From a virus, in the IMG/VR virus record IMGVR_UViG_3300044675_007662, positions 1-21,435 of that record: a stretch of 21,435 bases of DNA, one strand, 5' to 3'. Of this stretch, positions 8,770-17,312 are shown one piece after another (the first letter of the stretch is position 1; each line of letters opens with the position of its first letter). The notes beneath the pieces are model-generated. The model was not told the DNA's origin and did not search any database. It saw only the letters and a list, made by a program, of their open reading frames with translations. Made by a program: the position numbers and the translations under genes.

Positions 8770-11700
8770 ATGGTTAGCAATATTACATTTAGCACAGCTA
8801 TAGTACAAGATTCTATTACTAATGAGCTAGCTACTTCTGCTAATATTAAAGATAATCTTAAACCTTTTAGCTTTTTAGATTTTATTGTCAACACAAAGGT
8901 TGACTATGCACCAGAAGAATACAATAAGTTTTATTTATACTATCTAAAGGAGTGGTCTGCAGCTAAAAACAATGGTATTCCTAAAGAAACAGAAGCTATA
9001 GCAACATATGTAGATTTTCTTAAAGAAATAACACTTACATATTCTACGCAACAAGAGTTAAGGTTCCTTTCAACTCTAGATTTTACAGATCCTATTGACT
9101 TAGATATAGCCATACCATTTTACACAGAAAAAATAAGACAAATAGTACTGTTTTATAAGAATAAGAGGGATGACAGCAAGTATATAGTAGAGAGGAATAA
9201 AATTAAAGGTACAGGCGTTTCTATTGAACGATCTATATATGAAAAAATATATGATTATGTTTTTACATCAGAAGAAAATCCTGAATATAATAATTTAAGT
9301 CTTTCACTATCAGCTCTCACTACTAATCTTAAAATAGATATAGAGGAGTTTGTTGATACATACTCAAATTATTTTGATATACCCCGCGTTAACAATCAAA
9401 CGCAAGAATTTAATAGAAGCAACATTAACGATATAGACGTTAATATCTTCTTCGATACTTCTGATGAGGTGTTTAAGAATGAAGTGTTTTTAACAGAAAT
9501 ACCGATTGCTATCAATAATGCTGTCAACTTTAACGTTACTTGTAGTGAGTTAAACCCTTTATATGCTAGTACTGTTAACGCTAATACAGATAATGCTGAT
9601 CTTATACGTAACTGTGATGAGTTATGTGGCTTTGGATTAGAAGATAAACTATCTCTAAAAAGAAAATTTATAGAAAAGTACGTAGGAGTCGACTTTTATT
9701 ATATAGATACAACGGTATCACCGCCTATTTCCGGGTTATTATTTAAATCTGAAAAACCTTATGCAAATATTCAGAATTTACAAACTGCAGACACTGCTAC
9801 TGTACCTTCTAATCAACAAAGACTCCTAAAAGATATAGGTATTTTCTTTAAGCCGGATAAAACAGGTCTATTTAAATTACAGGCTAACAAATATACATAC
9901 GATATTAACCTAAATCAAATAGCTAGTAGTAATAAAGTTTATATTTTCCCAGATCCTAAAATATATGGTAATGTTTCGGTCAATGAGCAAGAGGAATATC
10001 CATTAATTTTCGATTTTGATTTTAGACACGATTTAAAAAACGTATCTTCATCATTTGCAGGAAGTGATCCATATGTTAGAAGTGACGAACAGACCTTTTC
10101 ACCATATTATGCTAAAGAACAGTCCGAACTTAAAAATTACGTAACAGATGATAGTATATATTTAAATTTTGCAGATATTTATAATAAAGGTTATATAACA
10201 AAATATCAGACTGATATATATGGCAATGAATACGCATTGTTTAAGGATGAATTTGGTGATAGTTTTAAGTCAATATACGAAGATGACTCTTATATTAAAA
10301 ACTTACAGTTAAACGGACATACGTTTTTTGATTTATTTGAGGGGTATAATTTTGACTACTCAGCTACAGGTATATACACCGATTTTATTAGATCAGGATT
10401 GTCTTCACATACTGTTGATATAGAGAATTCACCTTCAATGGTGTTATCAGGCACGCCTTACTATTTACACTTTAGAGAATTTGCTCCTTACCAGGAGCTA
10501 GACACTTCAATCCCCTTAGGATCTTTATACAGTACTGGATTTAATGCGTTTACAACAGCAGTAACATCAGCTATACCTAGTTATTTTAACAATTTACAGT
10601 TTAATACAGTATTCGTACGTATAAAGGAAGCGGGTGGATTCGCAGAAATTAATAATTCTGTTTTACCCGATCCACTATTTGCAGATTTTGAAGATTATCC
10701 CTATCCTTTACCGTACTATTACACAGAACTTATAGAGGGTGGTATATCTCAGCTTTACCCTACTATACAAAGAGCGTATTTTCCTAATATTTTAGATGAG
10801 TTTAGTGATCCACTGTTAACTGAAACAGATATTATCACTGTAACGGATCAATCTAACGCAGATTTTGGATTAGATCTAAAATGGGTTCTATCTGCTTCAG
10901 ATGGATATTACGATGGAGGGTATTTTACAGACAATCAGGTGTTCGACGAGCCAGCGTCAGAATACATAACAGGAATAGCAGAAGGATCAACAACTGTATT
11001 GTCTAATCTTTCTGGTACAGATAATATAAAGGCTCAAATAGAAAAACGTAACTTACAAGGTAAAATATACGTTAAAAATCAAACTTATTCACACTCTTCA
11101 CCACTCTCTACAGCTCTCTATAATATATACTATAAATATAATTCCACTGTAAGATCAGAACTATACAATACACCTAAAGATTTAGAAGTTATATACGATA
11201 ACATTATAATAGAGACAGATAACTATCTTGTATTTGATAAAATAGTGTATGACGATGGTAGTTTTGTTGATCCAGGTACAAAAAATACTTATTATAAGAG
11301 AGAAAATAACTGGCAATCGTTTTCTAACCGCTTCTTTAACGAAAAACAGAAAACCATAACGTTCTGCGTTACAGATACACTAAGCTCCCTATCAGCTTCT
11401 AATACAAAACCAATTTACCCTAATATATACCAGTTAAATATTACTAATAATATAATAACTAAGCTATTTCCTAAGACATCTGACATATCCGCTATTACAT
11501 CTTTATCTTCTATATTTTCCTTTAGTGATTTCTTCGATAGCAAGTATAATGTAAATATAGTACGCGTGGATACCCCAGTATTAACTTATAATTCCTTTAA
11601 TGAAATGTATAAGTTGAGCTTTACTGGAGTAGATAGTAATAATTTGTTCCATCTCTTCGATTATGAGTTTGAAATTATAAACGGTGAGGTAAGTTTTCAT

Positions 11701-11835
11701 AATGGAAAATATTATAAGCAGTCTAAAACTCTACTCACCACTAATTTTAGCGATCCTAGTACAATATTTACAAATATTAACACTATATCAGGTTCTTACA
11801 TCATTAACACTACAACAGGAGAGCTTATACTATGA
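8770..11835 (+). CDS. Large virion structural protein, function unknown
   Basis: A 1021-residue protein in the structural run. The first 170 residues are helical and charged, with DPIDLDIAIPFYTEKIRQIV followed by LFYKNKR; I associate this with large virion structural proteins of T4-like marine phages found after gp6. The rest is rich in Tyr, Asn, Asp and Ser with alternating beta-type segments and no catalytic motif or domain I can name. It is much longer than the gp7 and gp8 neighbours would predict by name alone, so no T4 symbol is given. The upstream AT-rich nine bases lack a clear late box or Shine-Dalgarno sequence. The stop overlaps the next start (ATGA at 11832). A baseplate or tail-associated role is inferred. 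Confidence 0.75.
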   Translation: MVSNITFSTAIVQDSITNELATSANIKDNLKPFSFLDFIVNTKVDYAPEEYNKFYLYYLKEWSAAKNNGIPKETEAIATYVDFLKEITLTYSTQQELRFLSTLDFTDPIDLDIAIPFYTEKIRQIVLFYKNKRDDSKYIVERNKIKGTGVSIERSIYEKIYDYVFTSEENPEYNNLSLSLSALTTNLKIDIEEFVDTYSNYFDIPRVNNQTQEFNRSNINDIDVNIFFDTSDEVFKNEVFLTEIPIAINNAVNFNVTCSELNPLYASTVNANTDNADLIRNCDELCGFGLEDKLSLKRKFIEKYVGVDFYYIDTTVSPPISGLLFKSEKPYANIQNLQTADTATVPSNQQRLLKDIGIFFKPDKTGLFKLQANKYTYDINLNQIASSNKVYIFPDPKIYGNVSVNEQEEYPLIFDFDFRHDLKNVSSSFAGSDPYVRSDEQTFSPYYAKEQSELKNYVTDDSIYLNFADIYNKGYITKYQTDIYGNEYALFKDEFGDSFKSIYEDDSYIKNLQLNGHTFFDLFEGYNFDYSATGIYTDFIRSGLSSHTVDIENSPSMVLSGTPYYLHFREFAPYQELDTSIPLGSLYSTGFNAFTTAVTSAIPSYFNNLQFNTVFVRIKEAGGFAEINNSVLPDPLFADFEDYPYPLPYYYTELIEGGISQLYPTIQRAYFPNILDEFSDPLLTETDIITVTDQSNADFGLDLKWVLSASDGYYDGGYFTDNQVFDEPASEYITGIAEGSTTVLSNLSGTDNIKAQIEKRNLQGKIYVKNQTYSHSSPLSTALYNIYYKYNSTVRSELYNTPKDLEVIYDNIIIETDNYLVFDKIVYDDGSFVDPGTKNTYYKRENNWQSFSNRFFNEKQKTITFCVTDTLSSLSASNTKPIYPNIYQLNITNNIITKLFPKTSDISAITSLSSIFSFSDFFDSKYNVNIVRVDTPVLTYNSFNEMYKLSFTGVDSNNLFHLFDYEFEIINGEVSFHNGKYYKQSKTLLTTNFSDPSTIFTNINTISGSYIINTTTGELIL

Positions 11836-12932
11836 AGACTACTACAATTAAGTTTAAATTTAAAAAGCTGCCTAATGTTAAAGTGTATGCCGGTAAAGAA
11901 GCTATAAAAGGTGCATCAAGTGTATCTTTTGATTTCTCTAATATGATAGGGCCTGAGTCAAGAGCATCTAAAATTACTATAGATTGGGGAGATGGTAGTC
12001 CAGTACTAGCTAAAGGTAAAGATGTAGTGTTTGACTATAGAAGAGACTCGATATTTGATGAAGTGCTATATGGAGCAATAGGAGGAACTGTTCTTACCAG
12101 CTATTCACACGATTATTTTAATGATAGTCAATATTACGGTAAAGATTTCTTTGCTAAAATTTTAATTACCTGGGAAGATGGAACTTTTACATATATTGTT
12201 CAGCCAATAACAGTGTTTTGGGATTCTTTCTATGATGATGTACAGGAATTTTCACTTTTAAGCACTCAAATACTCCCAGTTTCTACTAATGAAACATTTA
12301 TTAGTTTCGAAAGCAAATATGATAGAGCAAGTCTAATTGGCTCAGCTAAAACTAGCGGTACACCACTACTTAGTGCTACTAAAGTTACAAAAATAGAGGA
12401 ACTAGACCCAATCGGCTTTGGAGATGAAGGGTTATTATCTACTTCTACTTTCGATAATATAATATTTCCGTTTCCTGATGATGATAAATTTATTTCTATA
12501 GTAATGGGGTATGAAATATATAGTACATGCAATACTATAATACCTTATTACAGTATTATACCTAGTAAAACGGTAATAGACGAAGGTGAAGAGGTAACAT
12601 TTAATATTATAACTGAAAATGTACCTAATGATACTGTTCTATACTTTGAAACATCAAGGTCAGACTTAACTAATACCACAGGATTTGTAATTATACAAAA
12701 TAATACAGCATCTTTCGTAACTGCAGCAGTACAGGATAATATAACTGAAGGATACAGAGTGTTTAACGTTAAGTTACATCTAGGAAGCTCGACTGGCACA
12801 GTAGTTGCGACAAGTGTTGATGTGGGTATAAATGATACTTCTATAGACATACCTGATCCTGATATAGGTATAATAACATTCAATGATATACAGGTAGTTA
12901 CCTTTGATAATATCGAAATCTTTCCTCTTTAA
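11832..12932 (+). CDS. PKD/Ig-like domain virion protein
   Basis: A 366-residue beta-rich protein. Residues about 30-130 look like a PKD-type domain with KITIDWGDGSPV (48-58), YSHDY (91-95) and a later ILITWEDGTFTY strand (110-121). Residues about 241-335 form a second Ig-like module beginning SIIPSKTVIDEGEEVTFNI and ending GTVVATS; this VDEGExVTF pattern recurs in marine phage tail proteins. The tail end (ITFNDIQVVTFDNIEIF) is a short repeated strand motif. Translation is probably coupled to the 1021-residue protein by the ATGA overlap, and an AGGAG sequence at 11818-11822 gives one of the few good ribosome-binding sites here. The position before the collar-domain gene suggests a tail or baseplate-tip role. 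Confidence 0.78.
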   Translation: MKTTTIKFKFKKLPNVKVYAGKEAIKGASSVSFDFSNMIGPESRASKITIDWGDGSPVLAKGKDVVFDYRRDSIFDEVLYGAIGGTVLTSYSHDYFNDSQYYGKDFFAKILITWEDGTFTYIVQPITVFWDSFYDDVQEFSLLSTQILPVSTNETFISFESKYDRASLIGSAKTSGTPLLSATKVTKIEELDPIGFGDEGLLSTSTFDNIIFPFPDDDKFISIVMGYEIYSTCNTIIPYYSIIPSKTVIDEGEEVTFNIITENVPNDTVLYFETSRSDLTNTTGFVIIQNNTASFVTAAVQDNITEGYRVFNVKLHLGSSTGTVVATSVDVGINDTSIDIPDPDIGIITFNDIQVVTFDNIEIFPL

Positions 12933-12943
12933 TGTAACTTAAT

Positions 12944-12951
12944 TATAAATA
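12944..12951 (+). promoter_or_regulatory. T4-type late promoter before the collar-domain gene
   Basis: A perfect TATAAATA box in the 25-base gap after the PKD/Ig-like gene. It ends six bases before the ATG at 12958, so the T4 spacing predicts a transcript start one base before the start codon. Confidence 0.75.
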
Positions 12952-12957
12952 ATTTAT

Positions 12958-13785
12958 ATGTCAGTAAAACTCAGTGATTTTGCATCAGGCGTTACTCTAA
13001 CAGACACAGATCATGTTGTTGGGTATAGTAATACTAATACAGGCGGCGAACGCAAATGGACTGTAGCTAATCTACGTAATTCTCTTATTACAGGCGCGGC
13101 TACTACAATAGATACTGAAAATCTTACTGCTAATCGCGTTTTAATATCAAATGCTAATGGTAAGGTAGATGTGTCTACTGTAACATCTGCTGGGTTAGGA
13201 ACTGTTACCAGTGTAACAGGTACTGCGCCTATTTCTGTAGCTACTGGAACCACAACGCCAGCAATTTCTATTTCTAATGCTACACAATCAGCAGCAGGAG
13301 CAATGTCTTCTGCGGATAAGACAAAGCTTGATAATATAGTAGCTAATAGCGGTGTACCTGCTGGTGCTGTTATGGCATTTGCATTGAGTTCGGCTCCTGC
13401 TGGGTGGCTTGCTGCTAACGGAGCATCCATAAGCACTGGTGGTGCAAATGCAGCATTGTTCGCTGCTATTGGATATGAATTTGGAGGTTCTGGTGGTTCA
13501 TTCAAAGTGCCAGATTTGCGCGGATACTTTGTTCGTGGCTGGGGTGTTGTCGGTCGAAATGGAGCCAACAGCGATGGCACAGTTTCTGGTGGATTTGGTG
13601 ACAAACAAGCAGATTCGTTTGAGGCTCACACACACAATACTATACAAACCATTGACCAAGGCGGTGGATTTGATGCGGGAGCAGGCAGACCTAGATATGG
13701 TGGAAGCGCAACAGCATCAAGTAGCGCAGGCGGATCAGAAACTCGCCCTAAAAACATCGCCATGTTGTATTGCATTAAGCTTTAA
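12958..13785 (+). CDS. Tail fibre/tip protein with phage collar domain
   Basis: A 275-residue tail protein, probably part of the receptor-binding tip. Residues 1-130 are repetitive beta sequence with the fibre element GAMSSADKTKLDNI (114-127). The phage tail collar domain lies at about 133-195: VPAGAVMAFALSSAPAGWL, then NGAS and VPDLRGYFVRGW. The C-terminus has an HTH triplet (224-226, the His-x-His that binds metal in T4 long-fibre tips) in a Gly/Ala/Ser-rich loop region and ends in ETRPKNIAMLYCIKL, the usual end of these proteins. GC content jumps in the C-terminal part: 34 of 60 bases at 13381-13440 and 33 of 60 at 13681-13740, against 12-13 of 60 just outside the gene. This suggests import of the tip module. 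It has its own perfect late promoter. Confidence 0.9.
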   Translation: MSVKLSDFASGVTLTDTDHVVGYSNTNTGGERKWTVANLRNSLITGAATTIDTENLTANRVLISNANGKVDVSTVTSAGLGTVTSVTGTAPISVATGTTTPAISISNATQSAAGAMSSADKTKLDNIVANSGVPAGAVMAFALSSAPAGWLAANGASISTGGANAALFAAIGYEFGGSGGSFKVPDLRGYFVRGWGVVGRNGANSDGTVSGGFGDKQADSFEAHTHNTIQTIDQGGGFDAGAGRPRYGGSATASSSAGGSETRPKNIAMLYCIKL

Positions 13786-13811
13786 TCGTCATTGAATTAA
13801 CGTATAGGGTA

Positions 13812-13819
13812 TATAAATA
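13812..13819 (+). promoter_or_regulatory. T4-type late promoter heading the right-hand gene block
   Basis: A perfect TATAAATA box. With T4 spacing the transcript would start at about 13825, after the first possible ATG (13821) and before the in-frame ATG at 13833. No comparable box precedes another start before 20.9 kb, so it may serve the whole overlapping block. Confidence 0.7.
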
Positions 13820-13832
13820 GATGTATAATTCT

Positions 13833-14534
13833 ATGGATGTATTTTATATTAGTGATATACTAAGTACTACAAGTTTAAAATTTAAAACTCTTGTAAATGA
13901 AGAACCTTATCTATTTTATGTCAAAGCGGGAGATAGCAGTTTAGATTCAAATAATAATTTAATAATAAAAGATTGTATTGAAGATAAAACATTTACCCTA
14001 CCTTCTAGTTCGGTAATATTTCAAGCGCAGGGTAGAGACGATATATTTCCGTCTTCAAATAGTAATTATGCTAGCTTTGTTGTGGAGAAAAACAAAAACA
14101 TAGCTCGAAACAACCGATTGTTTGAGGAAGAATTTAATGAAATTAAGCTTATGTCAGAAAGTATAGATAATTCTTCTGAAAGTCTTCAAATATTAAAATC
14201 TTTTAAGCCGGTAGAAATTTTAACCGTAATGAAAAAGTTGGGATTAAAGGATCTAGCGAGTTTCTATGCAGGGGGCGAAAGAGCTGCAGCTGTATTACAG
14301 CAGAGAAGCTTGGAATTATTAACTATTACTGCTGCAGAAGCTAAGATAAAGCTTAATGAAGAAAGAGCAAAATTTCTCGAAGAGGGAGATAATGATTCTG
14401 TTGAAGAAGTAGATATTATTTTAGGTATGATAGAAGAAGAGGTAAGTGCTACGACTTTTGCGACTGTTAGCTGTGTAGAAGATATATATATACAATGGCC
14501 ACCTATTCTACTACCTGTACCCTTTGAGAGATAA
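13833..14534 (+). CDS. Unrecognised protein between tail genes and the sugar block
   Basis: A 233-residue protein I do not recognise. The N-terminal 85 residues look beta-rich (LKFKTLVNEEPYLFYVKAGD, then LPSSSVIFQAQG), resembling a small phage accessory domain. Residues 90-200 are helical and highly charged with several Glu-rich runs, possibly coiled coil. The end is Pro/hydrophobic (QWPPILLPVPF). I chose the ATG at 13833 rather than the in-frame ATG at 13821, because the late promoter at 13812-13819 would start transcription at about 13825; with read-through from upstream the longer form remains possible. The next gene starts two bases after the stop. A late-promoter-driven structural or assembly role is a guess. 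Confidence 0.72.
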   Translation: MDVFYISDILSTTSLKFKTLVNEEPYLFYVKAGDSSLDSNNNLIIKDCIEDKTFTLPSSSVIFQAQGRDDIFPSSNSNYASFVVEKNKNIARNNRLFEEEFNEIKLMSESIDNSSESLQILKSFKPVEILTVMKKLGLKDLASFYAGGERAAAVLQQRSLELLTITAAEAKIKLNEERAKFLEEGDNDSVEEVDIILGMIEEEVSATTFATVSCVEDIYIQWPPILLPVPFER

Positions 14535-14536
14535 TT

Positions 14537-15445
14537 ATGTTATTAATAGAATTCTTGTTAGCAGCAGCGTCTCACCGACTTTTTGAATGGGCGAGAATAA
14601 GAAAAGAAAATTATACACAAAATCCGTACAATTCAAAATATATTAATATAATAATTACAGATAAATGTAATTTAGAGTGCATAGGTTGTAGAGGATCTAT
14701 ATCAGATGTTAAGAAGTATGAGCTACCTACAATGACGTATGAAGACTTTGTAACTATAGTAGATAAATGTGTTGATGCTGGAATTTGTTACATAGATCTA
14801 ACTCCAGTAATAGGTGAGTTGTTATTAGTAAAAAATATACATAAATATCTAGAATATCTAGAAAATCATGAAAGTATTAAAGGTTATTTGATAACTACTA
14901 ACGGGACTATTAGCAATTTACCTTTAAACTATAAAAAGATTAACCTATCAATATCTTTATATGGTAGTAATAACAATACGTTTAAAGCATTTACACAAAA
15001 AAATCTTTTTCCGCAATATATTAAAACATTTAAATCTATTTTAGAGTTAGAAACACCGATAGAGATCACTCTCAGAAACGAGGACTTACGTGATATTGAT
15101 AAGGAATTTAAATCTCTACTCTATAAAGTATTAACAAAAAAGAATATAGCTATTCACGATGGTAGAGTTAATGATAATAGAGGAGGAGTAGTTGAAACTA
15201 ACCAAAGCACCGTATTACGAACAGGTATATGCCCGTGTGGTGTGGGATCTGGCGGAGCTATACGGAGCGATAATAAGTATTACTATTGTGCGTTTAATGA
15301 TTTCAATAAACAGACATTAGTAGGCGATCTAAAAAGCTACAATTTACAAGATTTGAGAGGAGGTAAAGTGTGGAATGATGTGGTTAAATCGCATTTAGAT
15401 AGTAATTATATTGATATATGCAAAACCTGTACGGCTCAATGGTAG
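14537..15445 (+). CDS. Radical SAM protein with SPASM-like C-terminus (copy 1)
   Basis: A 302-residue radical S-adenosylmethionine enzyme. The cluster motif CNLECIGC supplies C44, C48 and C51 (Cx3Cx2C) for the 4Fe-4S that binds SAM; YIDLTPVIGE (85-94) and LITTNG (118-123) fit later barrel strands. The C-terminal part has C232, C251, C295 and C298, a SPASM/twitch-like set that could hold an auxiliary cluster. The second radical SAM gene in this window has the same cysteine spacing. The reaction is unknown; related proteins modify peptides or oxidise sugars, and they occur in bacterial surface-polysaccharide loci. The first 30 residues are extra, with a short hydrophobic start. A GAGAG sequence lies six bases before the ATG. 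The stop overlaps the amidinotransferase start by seven bases. Confidence 0.87.
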   Translation: MLLIEFLLAAASHRLFEWARIRKENYTQNPYNSKYINIIITDKCNLECIGCRGSISDVKKYELPTMTYEDFVTIVDKCVDAGICYIDLTPVIGELLLVKNIHKYLEYLENHESIKGYLITTNGTISNLPLNYKKINLSISLYGSNNNTFKAFTQKNLFPQYIKTFKSILELETPIEITLRNEDLRDIDKEFKSLLYKVLTKKNIAIHDGRVNDNRGGVVETNQSTVLRTGICPCGVGSGGAIRSDNKYYYCAFNDFNKQTLVGDLKSYNLQDLRGGKVWNDVVKSHLDSNYIDICKTCTAQW

Positions 15446-16527
15446 TAAATAGTCATAATGAGTGGGATCCGCTAGAAGAAGTCATAGTAGGAGCAGGTAT
15501 ACCAGAGACCTTACCAGCAATTGACCTGACATTTAAGATGTTTTTTCACGATAACATTCAATTCTCAGCTGAAAAGACTATTAACACGCAAATTAACAAA
15601 AAGCACATTTGTGAGCATAATGAAGATATAGAAAATTTTGCTTCTCTCTTAAAATCTCTAGGCGTAATTGTAAAAAGACCTAAAACTCCAAATATAATAC
15701 AAAAAGTTAAGACGCCTAATTGGTCGAGTCAGGTTTTTCCAGCTTTAAATGTACGAGACTTAACTTTAATAGTAGGAAATGAGATTATCGAAACTCCTGT
15801 TTCTTGTAGGTGGCGTTACTACGAGACGGATTATTTAAAACATCTCTTTTTAGAATATTTTAATGCCGGGGCTAAGTGGACATCAGCGCCTAGACCGCTA
15901 TTAACAGATTTTTCTTTTGATATTAGTCATATCTTGCAAGCTAATAATGGGCAAATAGACCAACTAACTAGAACACAATCATATATGGACTGTGGCAGTG
16001 AAATTATGTTTGATGCTGCAAATATAATGCGGTTTGGTACTCATTTATTGTTTAATACTAGTTCAGTCAATATGAAAAAAGGTGTAGAGTGGCTGCAAAG
16101 ACATTTAGGAGAAAAATACACTGTGTGGGAATGCAATGTAACGGATAATCATATAGATAGTTGTATTTTACCACTAAAACCAGGGTTGTGTTTAATAACA
16201 CGTGATGATATATGGCATTTACTACCGTCAGAACTACAAAAGTGGAATAAAATCCTAATAACTCCTAAAGAAAGATCCGAGTATCAAGTAAAAGACGCTG
16301 GTATAAAGTTAGCATCTAATAAAATTGAATTAAACGTATTTAGTATTTCACCAGAATTAATAATATGTCACCCGGAATACGAGAGCATATTAAATTCGAA
16401 GCTAAAACCATACGGTATAACTGCAATAGGATCACAAATGAGGCATTGCGAGATCTTCTCTGGAGCACATCATTGTACAACGCTAGATATAAGAAGGCGG
16501 GGCGAACTACAGAACTACTTTATATGA
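15439..16527 (+). CDS. Arginine:glycine amidinotransferase-family enzyme
   Basis: A 362-residue amidinotransferase of the AGAT/StrB type, which moves the amidino group of arginine to an amine through a Cys adduct. The family pattern runs the full length: VNSHNEWDPLEEVIVG (3-18), VRDLTLIVGNEIIETP (105-120), CRWRY (123-127) and GAKWTSAPRPLL (144-155). The catalytic triad is present: Asp192 in MFDAANI, His238 in NHIDS and Cys346 in HHCTTLDIRRRG, matching D254, H303 and C407 of human AGAT. I use the ATG at 15439 because the protein then begins like the family; an in-frame ATG at 15418 would add seven residues. The acceptor may be glycine or an aminated sugar/cyclitol. The start lies inside the preceding radical SAM gene's last codons, and the end overlaps the next gene (ATGA). 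It is unusual cargo for a phage. Confidence 0.92.
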   Translation: MVVNSHNEWDPLEEVIVGAGIPETLPAIDLTFKMFFHDNIQFSAEKTINTQINKKHICEHNEDIENFASLLKSLGVIVKRPKTPNIIQKVKTPNWSSQVFPALNVRDLTLIVGNEIIETPVSCRWRYYETDYLKHLFLEYFNAGAKWTSAPRPLLTDFSFDISHILQANNGQIDQLTRTQSYMDCGSEIMFDAANIMRFGTHLLFNTSSVNMKKGVEWLQRHLGEKYTVWECNVTDNHIDSCILPLKPGLCLITRDDIWHLLPSELQKWNKILITPKERSEYQVKDAGIKLASNKIELNVFSISPELIICHPEYESILNSKLKPYGITAIGSQMRHCEIFSGAHHCTTLDIRRRGELQNYFI

Positions 16528-17312
16528 AATTACAGGACATAAATTCGATTTTATATCAACATAGCTTGCAAAAACAAGTTTATATTGGTGATCAGCATAA
16601 TAAAACGCAGCGCAACTTCCTGATAAATAAAACTCAGGTAGGTAGAATTACAATAATAGGAGATTTGTTAAACGATTATGACGATAATATTAGATCAAAT
16701 ATATGGTTTTTTAAAAATAACGATATAAAAGATAGTCCTTATGATAGATCTATTGTTTTATATTATAAGAACGAACCACCTAATAAAAAAACCATAGATG
16801 AAGAAGAATTTTTGCTCTATTATAAAGTATTAGAGAGAATGATTAACCTAAAATTATTAAAATCATTTAATAAAATTAAAATAATATGTAGGGATAGTGT
16901 TCCGAGCTATTACAATATACTAAGTTGTGAAAAACACATTGCGGAAATGGGATCAAAGCAGTTTGATATATACTGCAATGTTTATTCTAATACGGTTTTT
17001 TTAACAACTAGCACTGCAAATCATCACATTTATGGATCAAAAGCAGTAGTTTCGAGAAACGTATATGAGATGAAAAAAGTTAGTAAAGCAGAATCTATAT
17101 TATTTAATTATATATATTGCCCGATAGATATAAACGATAATTATGTAGATGGTGATGAGTTTGTTTGGGATGATAATACTAAAAGTACGTATAATGTAAA
17201 ATTTAATATGTTTAAAGAATCTCAATTGAATATTAACAGAAAAGACAAATTAAATGATTTTATTAAATGCATTTTAAATTTAGATAACTCCCCTGTTATA
17301 ACAAAATGGTAA
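16524..17312 (+). CDS. Unrecognised protein of the sugar block
   Basis: A 262-residue protein with no family I recognise. It is rich in Asn, Lys, Ile and Tyr, alternates predicted strands and helices (VGRITIIGDLLNDYDDNIRS, KIKIICRDSVPSYYNIL), has no signal peptide or clear membrane helix, and ends in ITKW. The TIIGD and KIIC strands followed by helices would fit an alpha/beta Rossmann-like fold, perhaps a diverged transferase, but no catalytic motif is convincing. The start at 16524 overlaps the amidinotransferase stop as ATGA; an upstream in-frame ATG at 16365 would add 53 residues entirely inside that gene and is unlikely. The next gene starts inside the last Trp codon (AAATGGTAA), so translation is probably coupled. 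Confidence 0.75.
   Translation: MKLQDINSILYQHSLQKQVYIGDQHNKTQRNFLINKTQVGRITIIGDLLNDYDDNIRSNIWFFKNNDIKDSPYDRSIVLYYKNEPPNKKTIDEEEFLLYYKVLERMINLKLLKSFNKIKIICRDSVPSYYNILSCEKHIAEMGSKQFDIYCNVYSNTVFLTTSTANHHIYGSKAVVSRNVYEMKKVSKAESILFNYIYCPIDINDNYVDGDEFVWDDNTKSTYNVKFNMFKESQLNINRKDKLNDFIKCILNLDNSPVITKW

Noticed and set aside
12266-12883. Two minus-strand open frames under the PKD/Ig-like gene
   Set aside because: No start signals or family features; the plus-strand protein has recognisable domains over the same bases.
13011-13604. Long minus-strand open frame (197 codons) under the collar-domain gene
   Set aside because: It lies wholly inside a well-supported plus-strand gene, has a Pro/Ala-rich composition expected from the reverse of a Gly/Ala-rich gene, and has no late promoter or matching family.
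16365-16523. N-terminal extension of the 262-residue protein by 53 residues
   Set aside because: It would lie entirely inside the conserved C-terminus of the amidinotransferase, including the catalytic Cys region; the ATGA overlap at 16524 fits the other junctions of the block.
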